Source: Panulirus ornatus (lineage: Eukaryota; Arthropoda; Malacostraca; Decapoda; Palinuridae). From it: a stretch of 64,000 nucleotides of DNA. Each line of letters opens with the position of its first letter. The stretch's first letter is position 1. The translations under genes were made by a program, and so were the position numbers. The DNA is taken from contig NC_092230.1 in the NCBI RefSeq assembly GCF_036320965.1, positions 50,445,782-50,509,781 on the forward strand. Direction: 5' to 3'. This document shows positions 24,073 to 35,769 of this stretch, piece after piece. Below the pieces are notes generated by a model. The model did no database searches and was not told the DNA's origin. It saw nothing but the letters and a program-made list of their open reading frames with translations.

Positions 24073-27000
24073 GTGGTGCTGGTGTGGTGCTGGTCTGGTG
24101 TGGTGCTGTCAGGTTTAGTGCTGGTGTGGTGTAGTGCTGGTTGGTGTGGTGCTGGTCTGATGTGGTGCTGGTGTTGTGTGGTGTGTGCTGGTCTGTGTAG
24201 TGCTGGTGTGGTGTAGTGCTGGTTGGTGTGGTGCTCTGGTGTGGTGGAAGTGCTGGTCTGGTGTGGTGCTGGTCGGTGTAGTGCTGTGTGGTGTGGCTGC
24301 TGGTCTGATGTGTGCAGGTGTGGTGTGTGGTGGTGGTGATGGTCTGGTGTAGTGCTGGTCTGGTGTGGTGCTGGTGTGGTGTAGTGCTGGTGTGGTGTGG
24401 TGCTGGTGTGGTGTGGTGCTGGTCTGGTGTAGGTGGCTGGTGTGGTGTGGTGCTAGGTGTGGTGTAGTGCTGGTCGTGGTGTGGTGCTGGTCTGAGTGTA
24501 GTGCTGGTGTGGTGTAGTGCTGGTCTGGTGTAGTGCTGGTGTGGTGTGGTGCTGGTCTGGTGTGGTGCTGGTGTGGTGTAGTGCTGGTGTGGTGTGGTGC
24601 TGGTCTGGTGTGGTGCTGGTGTGGTGTGGTGTGGTACTAGGTGTGGTGTGGTGCTGGTGTGGTGTGGTGCTGGTGTGGTGTAGTGCTGGTGTGGTGTGGT
24701 GCTGGTGTGGTGTGGTGCTGGTGTGGTGTAGTGCTGGTGTGGTGTAGTGCTGGTGTGGTGTGGTGCTGGTGTGGTGTGGTGCTGGTGTGGTGTAGTGCTG
24801 GTGTGGTGTGGTGCTGGTGTGGTGTGGTGCTGGTCTGGTGTAGTGCTGGTGTGGTGTGGTGCTGGTCTGGTGTGAGTGCTGGTGTGGTGTGGTGCTGGTG
24901 TGGTGTGGTGCTGGTGTGGTGTGGTGCTGGTCTGGTGTAGGTGCTGGTGTGGTGTGGTGCTGGTGTGGTGTGGTGCTGGTGTGGTGTGGTGCTGGTCTGG
25001 TGTAGTGCTGGTGTGGTGTAGTGCTGGTGTGGTGTGGTGCTGGTGTGGTGTGGTGCTGGTCTGGTCTGGTGTGGTGTAGTGCTGGTCTGGTATGGTGCTG
25101 GTGTGGTGTGGTGCTGGTCTGGTGTGGTGCTGGTGTGGTGTTGGTCTGGTGTGGTATGGTGCTGGTCTGATGTGGTATGTGCTGTTGGTGTGGTTGGTGT
25201 GGTGTGGTGTGGTGCTGGTTGGTGGTGTGGTGCTGGTTGTGGTGTGTGTGTTGTGGGTGTTGTATGGTGCTTGTGTGGTGTGGTGTGGTTGTCTGTGTGG
25301 TGTATGCTGGTCTGGTATGGTGTGGTGTGGTGTGGTGCTGGTTGGTTGGTGTGGTGTGTCTGGTTGGTTGGTCTGGTGTGTGCTGGTCTGGTTGGTGCTG
25401 GTGTGGTGTGGTGTCTGGTTGGCTGGTGTGTGTTGTGGTATGGTTGGTGCTGGTGTGGTGTGGTGCGGTCTGGTGTGGTGTGGTGTGGTCTGGTGTGGTT
25501 GGTGCTGGTGTGGTGTGGTGTGGTTTGGTCTGGTTGTGTGTGTGTGGTCTGGTGGTGGGTGTTGTGCTGGTTGGTGTGGGTGGGGTGTGGTGTGGTGTGG
25601 TGCTGGTCTGGTGTTGTGGTGCTGGTGTGGTGTGGTGTGTGTGGTTTGTGTGGTGTGTCTGGTGTGTTGGTGTTGGTGTGGTGTGGTGCTGGTCTGGTTT
25701 TGTGTTGGTGTGGTGCTGGTTGGTGTGGGTGGTGCTGGTTGTGTGGGTGCTGGTTGGTGTGGGTGTGGTGCTGGGTGGTGTGGTGCTGGGTGTGGTTGGT
25801 GTGGTGTTTTGGTGTGGTGTGTGTGGTGTGGGTGTGCTGGTTTGGTGTGTGCTGGTGGTTGGTGTGGTGTGGTGTGGTTGGTGTGGTGTGGTGTGGTGTG
25901 GTGTGGTGTGGTGTTGTGGTTGTGGTGGTGGTGTGGTCGGTTGTGTGTGCTGGTGTGTGTGGTGTGGTGTGGTGGTTGGTAGGTGCTGTTGGTGTGGTGT
26001 GGTGGTTGTGGGTGTGGTGTGGTGTGGTGTGGGTGTGGTGTGTGTGGGTGGTTGGTGTGGTGTGGTGTGGTGTGGTGGTTGTGTGGTGTGGTGCTGGTGT
26101 GGTGTAGGTGCTGGTGTGGTGAGGTGCTGGTGTGGTGTGGTGCTGGTCGTGGTGTGTGCTGGTCTGGTGTGGTGCTGGTGTGGTGTAGTGCTGGTCTGGT
26201 GTGGTGCTGGTGTGGTGTGGTGCTGTGGTGTGGTGCTGGTGTGGTGTGGTGCTGGTGTGGTGTAGGTGCTGGTGTGGTGTGGTGCTGGTCTGGTGTAGTG
26301 CTGGTGTGGTGTAGTGCTGGTGTGGTGTGGTGCTGGTGTGGTGTGGTGCTGGTGTGGTGTGGTGCTGGTGTGGTGTAGTGCTGGTCTGGTGTAGTGCTGG
26401 TGCTGGTGTGGTGTGGTGCTGGTCTGGTCTGGTGTGGTGTGGTGCTGGTGTGGTGTGGTGCTGGTGTGGTGTAGTGCTGGTCTGGTGTAGTGCTGGTGTG
26501 GTGTGTGCTGGTGTGGTGTGGTGTAGTGCTGGTGTGGTGTAGTGCTGGTGTGGTGTAGTGCTGGTCTGGTGTGGTGCTGGTCTGGTGTAGTGCTGGTGTG
26601 GTGTGGTGTAGTGCTGGTGTGGTGTGTGCTGGTGTGTTGTGGTGCTGTGTGTGTTGTGTGGTGCTGGTGTTGTGTGTTATGCTGATGAGGTGTTGGTTGT
26701 GCTGGTCTGGAGTGTGTAGTGTGGTTGTGGTGTGTGCAGTGTGGTGTGGTTGCTGGTGTGGTGTTGTTGCTGGTGTGGTGTAGTGCTGGTGGTGTAGTGC
26801 TGGTGTGGTGTGGTGCTGGTGTGGTGTAGTGCTGGGGGTGTGGGTGTAGTGCTGGTGTGGTGTGGTGCTCGTGTGTGTAGTCCTGGTGTGGTGTAGTGCT
26901 GGTGTGGTAGTGGTCGCTGTGTGTGTGGTGCTGGTGTGGTGTAGTGCTGTGTGGTGTGGTGCTGGTGTAGGTGTGGTGTGTAGTGGTTGGTGCTGGTTGT

Positions 27001-27658
27001 GGTGTAGTGCTGGATGTGGTGTGGTGCTGGTGTGGTGTAGTGCTGGTGTGTGGTGTGGTTGCTGGTGTGGTGTAGTGTTGAGTGTGTGGGCTGGTGTGGT
27101 GTGGTGTGGTGCTGGTCTGGTGTAGGTGCTGGTGTGGTGTGGTCTGGTGTGGTGTAGTGCTGGTCTGGTGTGGTGCTGGTGTGTGCTGGTCTGGTGTGGT
27201 GTGGTGTGGTGTGGTGTGGTGCTGGTCTGGTCTGGTGTGGTGCTGGTGTGGTGCTGGTCTGGTGTGGTGTGGTTCTGTGTGGTATGGTGCTGGTCTGGTG
27301 TGGTGCTGTCTGGTCCTGGTCTGGTCTGGTGTGGTGTGGTGCTGGTTGGTCTGGTGCCTGGTTGGTGTGTGTGTGCGTCTGGGTCTGTGTGGTGTGGTGC
27401 TTGTGTGGTGCTGGTCTGGTCTGGTGTGGTGTGGTGTGGGAATGAGTGCTGGTCTGGTGTGGTGCTGGTCTGGTCTGGTGTGGTGTGGTGTGGTGTAGTG
27501 CTGGTCTGGTCTGGTTGTGGTGTGGTGTGGTGTAGTGCTGGTCTGGAGTGGTGTGGTGCCTGGGTGGTATGGTGCTGGTCTGGTTGGTGCTGGTCTGGGT
27601 CCTGTCTGGTGTGGTGTGGTGTGGTGCTGGTCTGGTCTGGTGTGGTGCTGGTCTGGGT
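24073..27658. repeat. 16-bp minisatellite, copy A
   Basis: Core TGGTGCTGGTGTGGTG, with TAGTG and GGTCTGG variants. The edges are regular, but the middle (about 25150-26100) is very degraded. It gives very long, meaningless His/Thr/Pro-rich minus-strand frames because the complement lacks stops. The same family occurs at 48764-52672. Confidence 0.95.
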
Positions 27659-27659
27659 G

Positions 27660-27945
27660 TTGTAACAACACAATATTCACCAAGTTTGTACTAAGATCAG
27701 ACACGTCCTGAGACATAAATATTTTTTTTTTATATTATTATACTTTGTCGCTGTCCTCCACGTTAACGAGGTAGCGCAAGGAACAGATGAAAGAATGGCC
27801 CAGCCCACCTACATACACATGTATATACATACACGTCCACACACGCACATATACATACCTATACATCGCAACGTATACAATATACACACACAGACATATA
27901 CATATATACACATGTACATAATTCATAGTCTGCCCTTATTCATTC
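27660..27945. repeat. Duplicated block, copy A (identical to 52673-52958)
   Basis: The 286 bp to the right of the 16-bp array are base-for-base identical to 52673-52958, including a 10-T run. The block covers about 85 bp of single-copy sequence and the first 200 bp of an antisense LINE 3' end. Identity stops abruptly inside the LINE. Confidence 0.95.
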
Positions 27946-28289
27946 TCGTCGCCACCTCGCCACACATGAAATGACAACCCCCCCCCCCCTCCCCCCACAC
28001 GCGCGCGAGGTAGCGCTAGGAAGAGACAACAAAGGCCACATTCGTTCACACTCAGTCTCTACCTGTCATGTATAATGCACCGAAACCACAGCTCTCTTTC
28101 CACATCCAGGCCCCACACAACTTTCCATGGTTTACCCCAGACGCTTCACATGCCCTGATTCAATCCACTGACAGCACGTCCACCCCGGTATACCACATCG
28201 ATCCAATTCACTCTATTTCTTGCACGCTTTTCACCCTCCTGCATGTTCAGGCCCCGATCACTCAAAATCTTTTTCACTCCATCTTTCCA
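27747..28289 (-). mobile_element. Antisense LINE 3' fragment
   Basis: Contains the family 3' signature 'gcgaggtagcgcaagg'-like sequence (here with a small change), the 'cattcgttcacactcagtc' block and the start of the C-terminal coding region up to 'ctccatctttccacct', where the 23-bp array resumes. It is 5'-truncated with no usable frame. Confidence 0.85.
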
Positions 28290-30250
28290 CCTGTAGTTGG
28301 TGTGTGGGTGTGCCTGTTGGTGGTGTTTGGGTGTGCCTGTGGGTGATGTCTGGGTGTGCCTGTGGGTGATGTCTGGGGTGTGCCTGTGGGTGATGTCTGG
28401 GTGTGCCTGTGGGTGATGTTTGGATGTGCCTGTGGGTGGTGTGGGTTTGCCTGTGGGTGATGTCTGGGGTGTGCCTGTGGGTGATGTCTGGGTGTGCCTG
28501 TGGGTGATGTCTGGGGTGTGCCTGTGGGTGATGTCTGGGTGTGCCTGTGGGTGATGTTTGGATGTGCCTGTGGGTGGTGTGGGTTTGCCTGTGGGTGATG
28601 TCTGGGGTGTGCCTGTGGGTGATGTCTGGGTGTGCCTGTGGGTGATGTCTGGATGTGCCTGTGGGTGGTGTGGGTGTGCCTGTGGGTAATATGTGGGTGT
28701 GTCTGTGGGTGACGTGTGGATGTGTCTGTGTCTGTGTGTGGTGTGTTTGCGTGTCTATGAGTGGTGTGTGCGTGTGCCTGTGGATGATGTGTGGATGTGC
28801 CTGTGTGTGGTGTGTGGGTGTGCCTGTGGGTGGTGTGGGTGTGCCTGTGGGTGGTGTTTGGGTGTGCCTGTGGGTGGTGTTTGGGTGTGCCTGTGGGTGG
28901 TGTGGATGTGCCTGTGGTTGATGTCTGGGTGTGCCTGTGGGTGTGCCTGTGGGTGATATGTGGGTGTGCCTGTGGATGATGTGTGGGTGTGCCTGTGTGT
29001 GGTGTGTGGGTGTGCCTGTGGGTGGTGTGTGGATGTGCCTGTGGGTGATGTGTGGGTGTGCCTGTGTGTGGTGTGTGGGTGTACCTGTGGGTTATGTGTG
29101 GGTGTGCCTGTGAGTGATGTGTGGGTGTGCCTGTTTGTGATATGTGGGTGTGCTTGTGGTTGATGTGTGGATGTGCCTGTGGGTTATGTGTAAGTGTGCT
29201 TGTGGGTGGTCTGTGGGTGTGCTTGTAGGTGATGTGTAGGTGTGCCTGTGGGTGGTTATGGATGTGCCTGTGGGTGATGTGTGGGTGTGCCTGTTAGTGA
29301 TTTATGGGTGTGCCGGTGGGTGATGTGTGGATGTGCCTGTGGTTCGTGTGTGGGTGTGCCTGTGGGTGATGTGTGGATGTGCCTGTGGGTGGTGTGTGGG
29401 TTTGCCTGTGGGTGATGTGTGGATATGCCTCTGAGTGGTGTGTGGGTATGCTTGTAGATGATATGTTGGTGTGATTGTAGGTGATGTGTGGGTGTGCCTG
29501 TTGGTGGTGTGTGGGTCATTTATGGGTATGCATGTGGGTGATGTGTGGGTGATGTGAGGTGTAGCTGTAGGTAATTTAAGGGTGTGTACCTGTGGGCGAT
29601 GTGTGGGTATGCCTGTGGGTGGTGTGTGGGTGTGCCTGTGGGTGTGCCTGTGGGTGATGTGGGTGTGCCTGTGGGTGATATATGGGTGTGCTTGTGGGTG
29701 ATGTGTAGGTGTGCCTGTGGGTGATGTGTGGATGTGCCTGTAGGAGGTGTTTGGGTGTGCCTGTGAGTGGTGTGTGGGTGTGCTTGCGGGTGGTGTGGGT
29801 GTGCTTGTGGGTGAACCTGTGGGTGGTTGTGGGGGTGCCTGTGGGTGATGTGTGGATGTGCCTGTGGGTGGTGTGTGGGTGTGCTTGTAGGTGATATGTG
29901 GGTGTGCTTGTGGGTGATGTGTGGGTTTGCCTGTGGGTGATGTGTGGATATGCCTTTGGGTGGTGTGTGGGTGTGCTTGTAGGTGATATGTGGGTGTGAT
30001 TGTAGGTGATGTGTGGGTGTGCCTGTTGGTGGTGTGTGGGTGATTTATGGGTATGCATGTGGGTGTTGTACGGGTGTGTCTGTGGGTGATGTGCAGGTGT
30101 ACCTGTGAGTAATTCAAGGGTGTACCTGTGGGCGATTTGTGTCTGTGGGTGGTGTGGGTGTGCTTGTGGGTGTGTATGTGGGTGATGTGTGGGTGTCTGT
30201 GGGTGGTGTGTGGGCGTGCCTGTGGGTGTATCTGTAGGCGTGCCTGTGGG
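28290..30250. repeat. 23-bp minisatellite, right block
   Basis: About 84 units of the same family as 23086-24072 (core GGGTGTGCCTGTGGGTGATG). It ends less than 80 bp upstream of the ACP TATA box, so the gene has very little single-copy 5' flank. Confidence 0.93.
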
Positions 30251-30327
30251 CGGGGCAGCAACTCGACCGTGCAAGATTATCAGCCAATAAGGTGACAGTA
30301 GGCGGGGCCTACAGGGAGGAGAGCCAC

Positions 30328-30337
30328 TATATATAAG
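30328..30337 (+). promoter_or_regulatory. TATA box of the ACP gene
   Basis: TATATATAAG lies 109 bp upstream of the first ATG. Transcription would then start near 30358-30365, giving a 5' leader of about 75 bases with no upstream ATG that I can see. The initiator is not clear. Upstream, 30251-30327 is single-copy and GC-rich, with GGCGGGGC at both 30250-30257 and 30301-30308. Confidence 0.7.
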
Positions 30338-30436
30338 GTGAGGCAGGTGAGGCGCTGCCACAAGTCCAGCCTGGAACGTCCAGCTAGACACACCAGCACT
30401 CCACCACCTCCACCTCCTCCAGCACCACAGCGGCAC

Positions 30437-30649
30437 ATGATGGTAGGCTGGCAAGTGATGACAGCTGTCTTGTGCCTGGCTCTGGGCCCCACCATGGCAC
30501 AGATCACCTTCTCCCGCTCCTGGGTGCCTCAAGGCAAGAGGTCAGGAGCTGCCACCATCCCGCTGGCAAGTCCGCGAGCTGACCCTGAGGCTGACATCTG
30601 CAGGGACGTCAGGCTCAACACCTTGGCTCAAGTAGCCTCCCACCTGGCA
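30437..30649 (+). CDS. ACP: AKH/corazonin-related peptide (ACP) precursor, exon 1
   Basis: ACP is a secreted neuropeptide of the AKH/corazonin/GnRH superfamily that signals through its own G-protein-coupled receptor. Its role in crustaceans is poorly known. Residues 1-21 (MMVGWQV...GPTMA) are a hydrophobic signal peptide. Residues 22-32 are QITFSRSWVPQ, residue 33 is the Gly amide donor and 34-35 are the dibasic KR site. The mature peptide should be pyroGlu-ITFSRSWVPQ-amide. The N-terminal Gln, Phe4, Ser5 and Trp8 are the family hallmarks. Residues 36-71 begin the C-terminal peptide, with one Cys at 55 and an amphipathic VRLNTLAQVASHLA stretch. The first of two adjacent ATGs (30437, 30440) is used; either leaves a normal signal peptide. 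The exon ends at HLA with a consensus donor. AKH/RPCH (LNFSPGW) and corazonin (QTFQYSRGW) are excluded by sequence. Confidence 0.92.
30500..30532 (+). other. ACP: Mature ACP peptide (QITFSRSWVPQ, amidated)
   Basis: Eleven residues immediately after the predicted signal cleavage (TMA|QIT), followed by GKR at 30533-30541. Predicted modifications are N-terminal pyroglutamate, removal of KR, and conversion of Gly to a C-terminal amide. Confidence 0.88.
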
Positions 30650-30655
30650 GTAAGT
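30650..30655 (+). other. 5' splice site of ACP intron 1
   Basis: GCA|GTAAGT: a consensus donor directly after the HLA codons. Read-through would add only VSPDHS and a stop. Confidence 0.85.
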
Positions 30656-30703
30656 CCTGACCATTCTTAATGTTTCACTACACCTGTACCTGCCGACCCC
30701 TCA

Positions 30704-33690
30704 CCACTGGGTACTGTACCTTCCCCTCACTGTGGCTGGCCAGGGTACTGGACCTTCCCCTCACTGTGGCTGGCCAGGGTACTGTACCTTCCCCTCACTG
30801 TGGCTGGCCAGGGTACTGGACCTTCCCCTCACTGTGGCTGGCCAGGGTACTGGACCTTCCCCTCAGTGAGGCTGGCCAGGGTACTGGACCTTCCCCTCAC
30901 TGTGGCTGGCCAGGGTACTGGACCTTCCCCTCACTGTGGCTGGCCAGGGTACTGGAACTTCCCCTCACTGTGGCTGGCCAGGGTACTGGACCTTCCCCTC
31001 ACTGTGGCTGGCCAGGGTACTGGACCTTCCCCTCAGTGAGGCTGGCCAGGGTACTGGACCTTCCCCTCACTGTGGCTGGCCAGGGTACTGGACCTTCCCC
31101 TCACTGTGGCTGGCCAGGGCACTGGACCTTCCCCTCACTGTAGCTGACCAGGGTACTGGACCTTCCCCTCACTGTGGCTGGCCAGGGTACTGGACCTTCT
31201 CCTCACTGTGGCTGGCCAGGGTACTGGACCTTCCCCTCACTCTGGCTGGCCAGGGTACTGTACCTTTCCCTCACTGTGGCTGGCCAGGGTACTGGACCTT
31301 CCCCTCACTGTGGCTGGCCAGGGTACTGAACCTTCCCCTCACTGTGGCAGGCCAGGGTACTGGACCTTCCCCTCACTGTGGCTGGCCAGGGTACTGTACC
31401 TTCCCCTCACTGTGGCTGGCCAGGGTACTGTACCTTCCCCTCAGTGAGGCTGGCCAGGGTACTGGACCTTCCCCTCACTGTGGCTGGCCAGGGTACTGGA
31501 CCTTCCCCTCACTGTGGCTGGCCAGGGTACTGGACCTTCCCCTCACTGTAGCTGACCAGGGTACTGGACCTTCCCCCCACTGTGGCTGGCCAGGGTACTG
31601 GACCTTCCCCTCACTGTGGCTGGCCAGGGTACTGGACCTTCCCCTCACTGTGGCTGGCCAGGGTACTGTACCTTTCCCTCACTGTGGCTGGCCAGGGTAC
31701 TGGACCTTCCCCTCACTGTGGCTGGCCAGGGTACTGGACCTTCCCCTCACTGTGGCTGGCCAGGGTACTGGACCTTCCCCTCACTGTGGCTGGCCAGGGT
31801 ACTGGACCTTCCCCTCACTGTGGCTGGCCAGGGTACTGGACCTTCCCCTCACTGTGGCTGGCCAGGGTACTGGACCTTCCCCTCACTGTGGCTGGCCAGG
31901 GTACTGGACCTTCCCCTCACTGTGGCTGGCCAGGGTACTGGACCTTCCCCTCACTGTGACTGGCCAGGGTACTGGACCTTCCCCTCACTGTGGCTGGCCA
32001 GGGTACTGGACCTTCCCCTCACTGTGGCTGGCCAGGGTACTGAACCTTCCCCTCACTGTGGCTGGCCAGGGTACTGGACCTTCCCCTCACTGTGGCTGGC
32101 CAGGGTACTGGAACTTCCCCTCACTGTGGCTGGCCAGGGTACTGGACCTTCCCCTCACTGTGGCTGGCCAGGGTACTGGACCTTCCCCCCACTGTGGCTG
32201 GCCAGGGTACTGTACCTTTCCCTCACTGTGGCTGGCCAGGGTACTGGACCTTCCCCTCACTGTGGCTGGCCAGGGTACTGTACCTTCCCCTCACTGTGGC
32301 TGGCCAGGGTACTGTACCTTTCCCTCACTGTGGCTGGCCAGGGTACTGGACCTTCCCCTCAGTGAGGCTGGCCAGGGTACTGGACCTTCCCCTCACTGTG
32401 GCTGGCCAGGGTACTGGACCTTCCCCTCACTGTGGCTGGCCAGGGTACTGGACCTTCCCCTCACTGTGGCTGGCCCGGGTACTGGACCTTCCCCTCAGTG
32501 AGGCTGGCCAGGGTACTGGACCTTCCCCTCACTGTGGCTGGCCAGGGTACTGTACCTTCCCCTCAGTGAGGCTGGCCAGGGTACTGGACCTTCCCCTCAC
32601 TGTGGCTGGCCAGGGTACTGGACCTTCCACTCACTGTGGCTGGCCAGGGTACTGGACCTTCCCCTCACTGTGGCTGGCCAGGGCACTGTACCTTCCCCTC
32701 ACTGTGGCTGGCCAGGGTACTGTACCTTCCCCTCGGTGAGGCTGGCCAGGGTACTGTACCTTCCCCTCACTGTGGCTGGCCAGGGTACTGTACCTTCCTC
32801 TCAGTGAGGCTGGCCAGGGTACTGTACCTTCCCCTCACTGTGGCTAGCCAGAGTATTGTACCTTCCCCTCAGTGAGGTTGGCCAGGGTACTAAACCTTCC
32901 CCTCACTGTGGCTGGCCAGGGTACTGGACCTTCCCCTCAGTGAGGCTGGCCAGGGTACTAGGCCTTCCCTCACTGTGGCTGACCAGGGTACTGTACCTTC
33001 CCCTCACTGTGGCTGGCCAGGGTACTGTGCCTTCCCCTCACTGTGGCTGCCCAGGGTACTGTACCTTCCCCTCAGTGAGGCTGGCCAGGGTACTATACCT
33101 TCCCCTCACTGTGGCTGGCCAGGGTACTGTACCTTCCCCTCACTGTGGCTGGCCAGGGTACTGGACCTTCCCCTCAGTGAGGCTGGCCAGGGTACTAGGC
33201 CTTCCCCTCACTGTGGCTGCCCAGGGTACTGTACCTTCCCCTCACTGTGGCTGGCCAGGGTACTGGACCTTTCCCTCAGTGAGGCTGGCTAGGGCACTGT
33301 ACCTTCCCCTCACTGTGGCTGGCCAGGGTACTGGACCTTCCCCTCAGTGAGGCTGGCCAGGGTACTAGGCCTCCCCTCACTGTGGCTGACCAGGGTACTG
33401 GACCTTCCCCTCAGTGAGGCTGGCCAGGGTACTGTACCTTCCCCTCACTGTGACTGGCCAGGGTACTGGACCTTCCCCTCAACGAGGCTGGCCAGGGTAC
33501 TGTACCTTCCCCTCACTGTGGCTGGCCAGGGTACTGGACCTTCCCCTCAGTGAGGCTGGCCAGGGTACTAGGCCTTCCCTCACTGTGGCTGACCACGGTA
33601 CTGGACCTTCCCCTCTGTGAGGCTGGCCAGGGTACTGTACCTTCCCCTCAACGAGGCTGGCCAGGGTACTGGACCTTCCCCTCATTGTGG
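30704..33690. repeat. 34-bp minisatellite in ACP intron 1
   Basis: About 87 units with core GGCTGGCCAGGGTACTGGAC plus CTTCCCCTCACTGT. A second unit type has CAGTGA in place of CACTGT and becomes more frequent toward the right end. It starts about 55 bp after the donor. Frames in it are periodic and meaningless. Confidence 0.97.
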
Positions 33691-35769
33691 CTGGACAGTG
33701 TACTAGACCCCATCTCTTGTACTGTACAGGGAGGGAGCTCTGCACTGGTGGGGCCCCATCTATTTTACGGGGAGACAAGTCTACATTGGTATCATCCCCT
33801 CTCTTGTATAGTACGAGGAGTTCTATACTGGTGTGATTCCCCTTCCAGATCATGGTGAGTTCTACACGGGTGTGACCCCAATCTCTTGTACAGTACGGCG
33901 AAAGAGTTCTACACTGGTGACCCCATGTCTTATACTGTACAGGGAGGGAGTTCTAGACTGATGGGGCCCCATCTCTTGTACTGTACGGGGAGGGAGTTGT
34001 ACAATGGTGGGGCCCCATCTCTTGTACTGTACGGGGAGGGAGTTGTACAATGGTGGGGCCCCATCTCTTGTACTATACGGGGAGGGAGTTGTACAATGGT
34101 GGGGCCCCATCTCTTGTACTATACGGGGATGGAGTTGTACACTGGTGGGGCCCCATCTCTTGTACTATACGGGGAGGGAGTTGTACACTGGTGGGGCACC
34201 ATCTCTTGTACTGTACGGGGAGGGGGTTGTACAATGGTAGGGCCCCATCTCTTGTAATATACGGGGATGGAGTTGTACACTGGTGGGGCCCCATCTCTTG
34301 TACTATACGGGGAGGGAGTTGTACACTGGTGGGGCACCATCTCTTGTACTGTACGGGGAGGGAGTTGTACAATGGTGGGGCCCCATCTCTTGTACTATAC
34401 GGGGAGGGAGTTGTATACTGGTGGGGCCCCATCTCTTGTACTATACGGGGAGGGAGTTGTACAATGGTGGGGCCCCATCTCTTGCACTGTACGGGGAGGG
34501 AGTTGTACACTGGTGGGGCACCATCTCTTGTACTGTACGGGGAGGGAGTTGTACACTGGTGGGGCACCATCTCTTGTACTGTACGGGGAGGGAGTTTTAC
34601 ACTGGTGTGACCCACTTTCTGGTACAGTACGGGAAGAGTTCTACACTGGTGTGATCCCATCTTTTTTACTGTACGGGGAGGGAGTTCTACAATGGTGTGA
34701 CCCAGTGTCTTGTACAGTATGGCGAGGGAATTCTACACTGGTGGGATCCCATCTCTGTTACTGCACGGAAGGTTTTACTCTGGTGTGACCCCCATCTCGT
34801 ACTATACGGGAAGGGAGTTCTACAATGATGTGACGCACTCTTGTACTGTACGAGGAGGCAGTTCTACACTTGTGGAGTCCCTATCTCTTTTACTGTACGG
34901 AGGGAAGTCTACACTGGCGTGACCCCATCTCTTGTACTGTGAGGGTGTTCTATGCTGATGTGACCCTTTCTTTTGTGCTGTACGGGGAGTTCTGCCCTGG
35001 TATGACCCCATGCCTCATACTGTGTGGGGAGAGAGTTCTACATTGGTAAGGCTCATCTCTTCTACAGCACGGAGAGGGAGTTCTACACTGGTGTTACCCC
35101 CTCTTGTACTGCACGGGGAGTAAGTTCTACACTGGTTTGACCCCCATCTCTTGAACAGTACGGAGGGGGAGTTCTACACTGGTGTGACCCTATTTCTTAT
35201 TCAGTATGGGGAGGGAGTTCTATACTGTTATTATCCTATCCCTGGAACTGTATGGGGAGGGAGTTCTAAATAAGTGTGACCCCATGTCTTGCACTGTACG
35301 GGAGGGAGTTCTACATAGCTGTGACCCCCCATCCCTTGTACTCTACGGGGAGGGAGTTCTTAACAGGTGTGACCCAGTGTCTCATACTTTAAGGGGAGTT
35401 GTACACTGGTATGGCCAATCTCTTCTACCGTACGAGGAGAGAGTTCTACTCTGGTGTGACCTTCTCTTGTACTGTACGGGGAAAGAGCTCTACACTGGTG
35501 TGACCCCCTCTTAAACTGTATGAAGAGGGAGTTGTACAGTGGCGCGACCCCCATCCCTTGTACTGTATGGGGAGGAAGTTCTAAACAGGTGTGACCCCAT
35601 GTCGTGTGCTCTATGGGGAGGGAGTTCTACATAGATGTGACCTATCCATTGTACTCTGCGGGTTAGTTCTAAACATGTGTGACCTCACGTGTTGTACTGT
35701 ATAGGGAGGGAGTTCTACTCAGCTGTGACCTATCTCTTGTAGTGTAAGGTCTACACAGCTGAGACCCAT
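33691..35769. repeat. 45-bp minisatellite family, diverged block
   Basis: Units with core GGGAGGGAGTTCTACACTGG and a TCTTGTACTGTAC tail vary in length and sequence. At 33950-34600 a more uniform sub-block (GTTGTACAATGGTGGGGCCC) appears. This is the older, less homogeneous part of the array. Confidence 0.92.

Noticed and set aside
23042..27716. Minus-strand open frames of 1,543 and 1,087 residues rich in His, Thr and Pro
   Set aside because: They are the stop-free complement of the 16-bp and 23-bp arrays, are open in two frames at once, and have no Met-led domain or codon bias beyond the repeat.
27738..27926. 62-residue minus-strand frame, identical to one at 52751-52939
   Set aside because: It lies in the LINE 3' UTR with TA/CA-rich sequence; the identity is due to DNA duplication, not a conserved peptide.
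30338..30436. N-terminal extension of ACP from a GTG at 30338
   Set aside because: It would add 33 residues of Arg/Pro-rich leader before the signal peptide and begins inside the TATA-proximal region; the ATG at 30437 gives a proper secretory start.
30670..33620. 521-residue frame following ACP exon 1
   Set aside because: It lies in the 34-bp array inside intron 1, behind a consensus donor, and is periodic.
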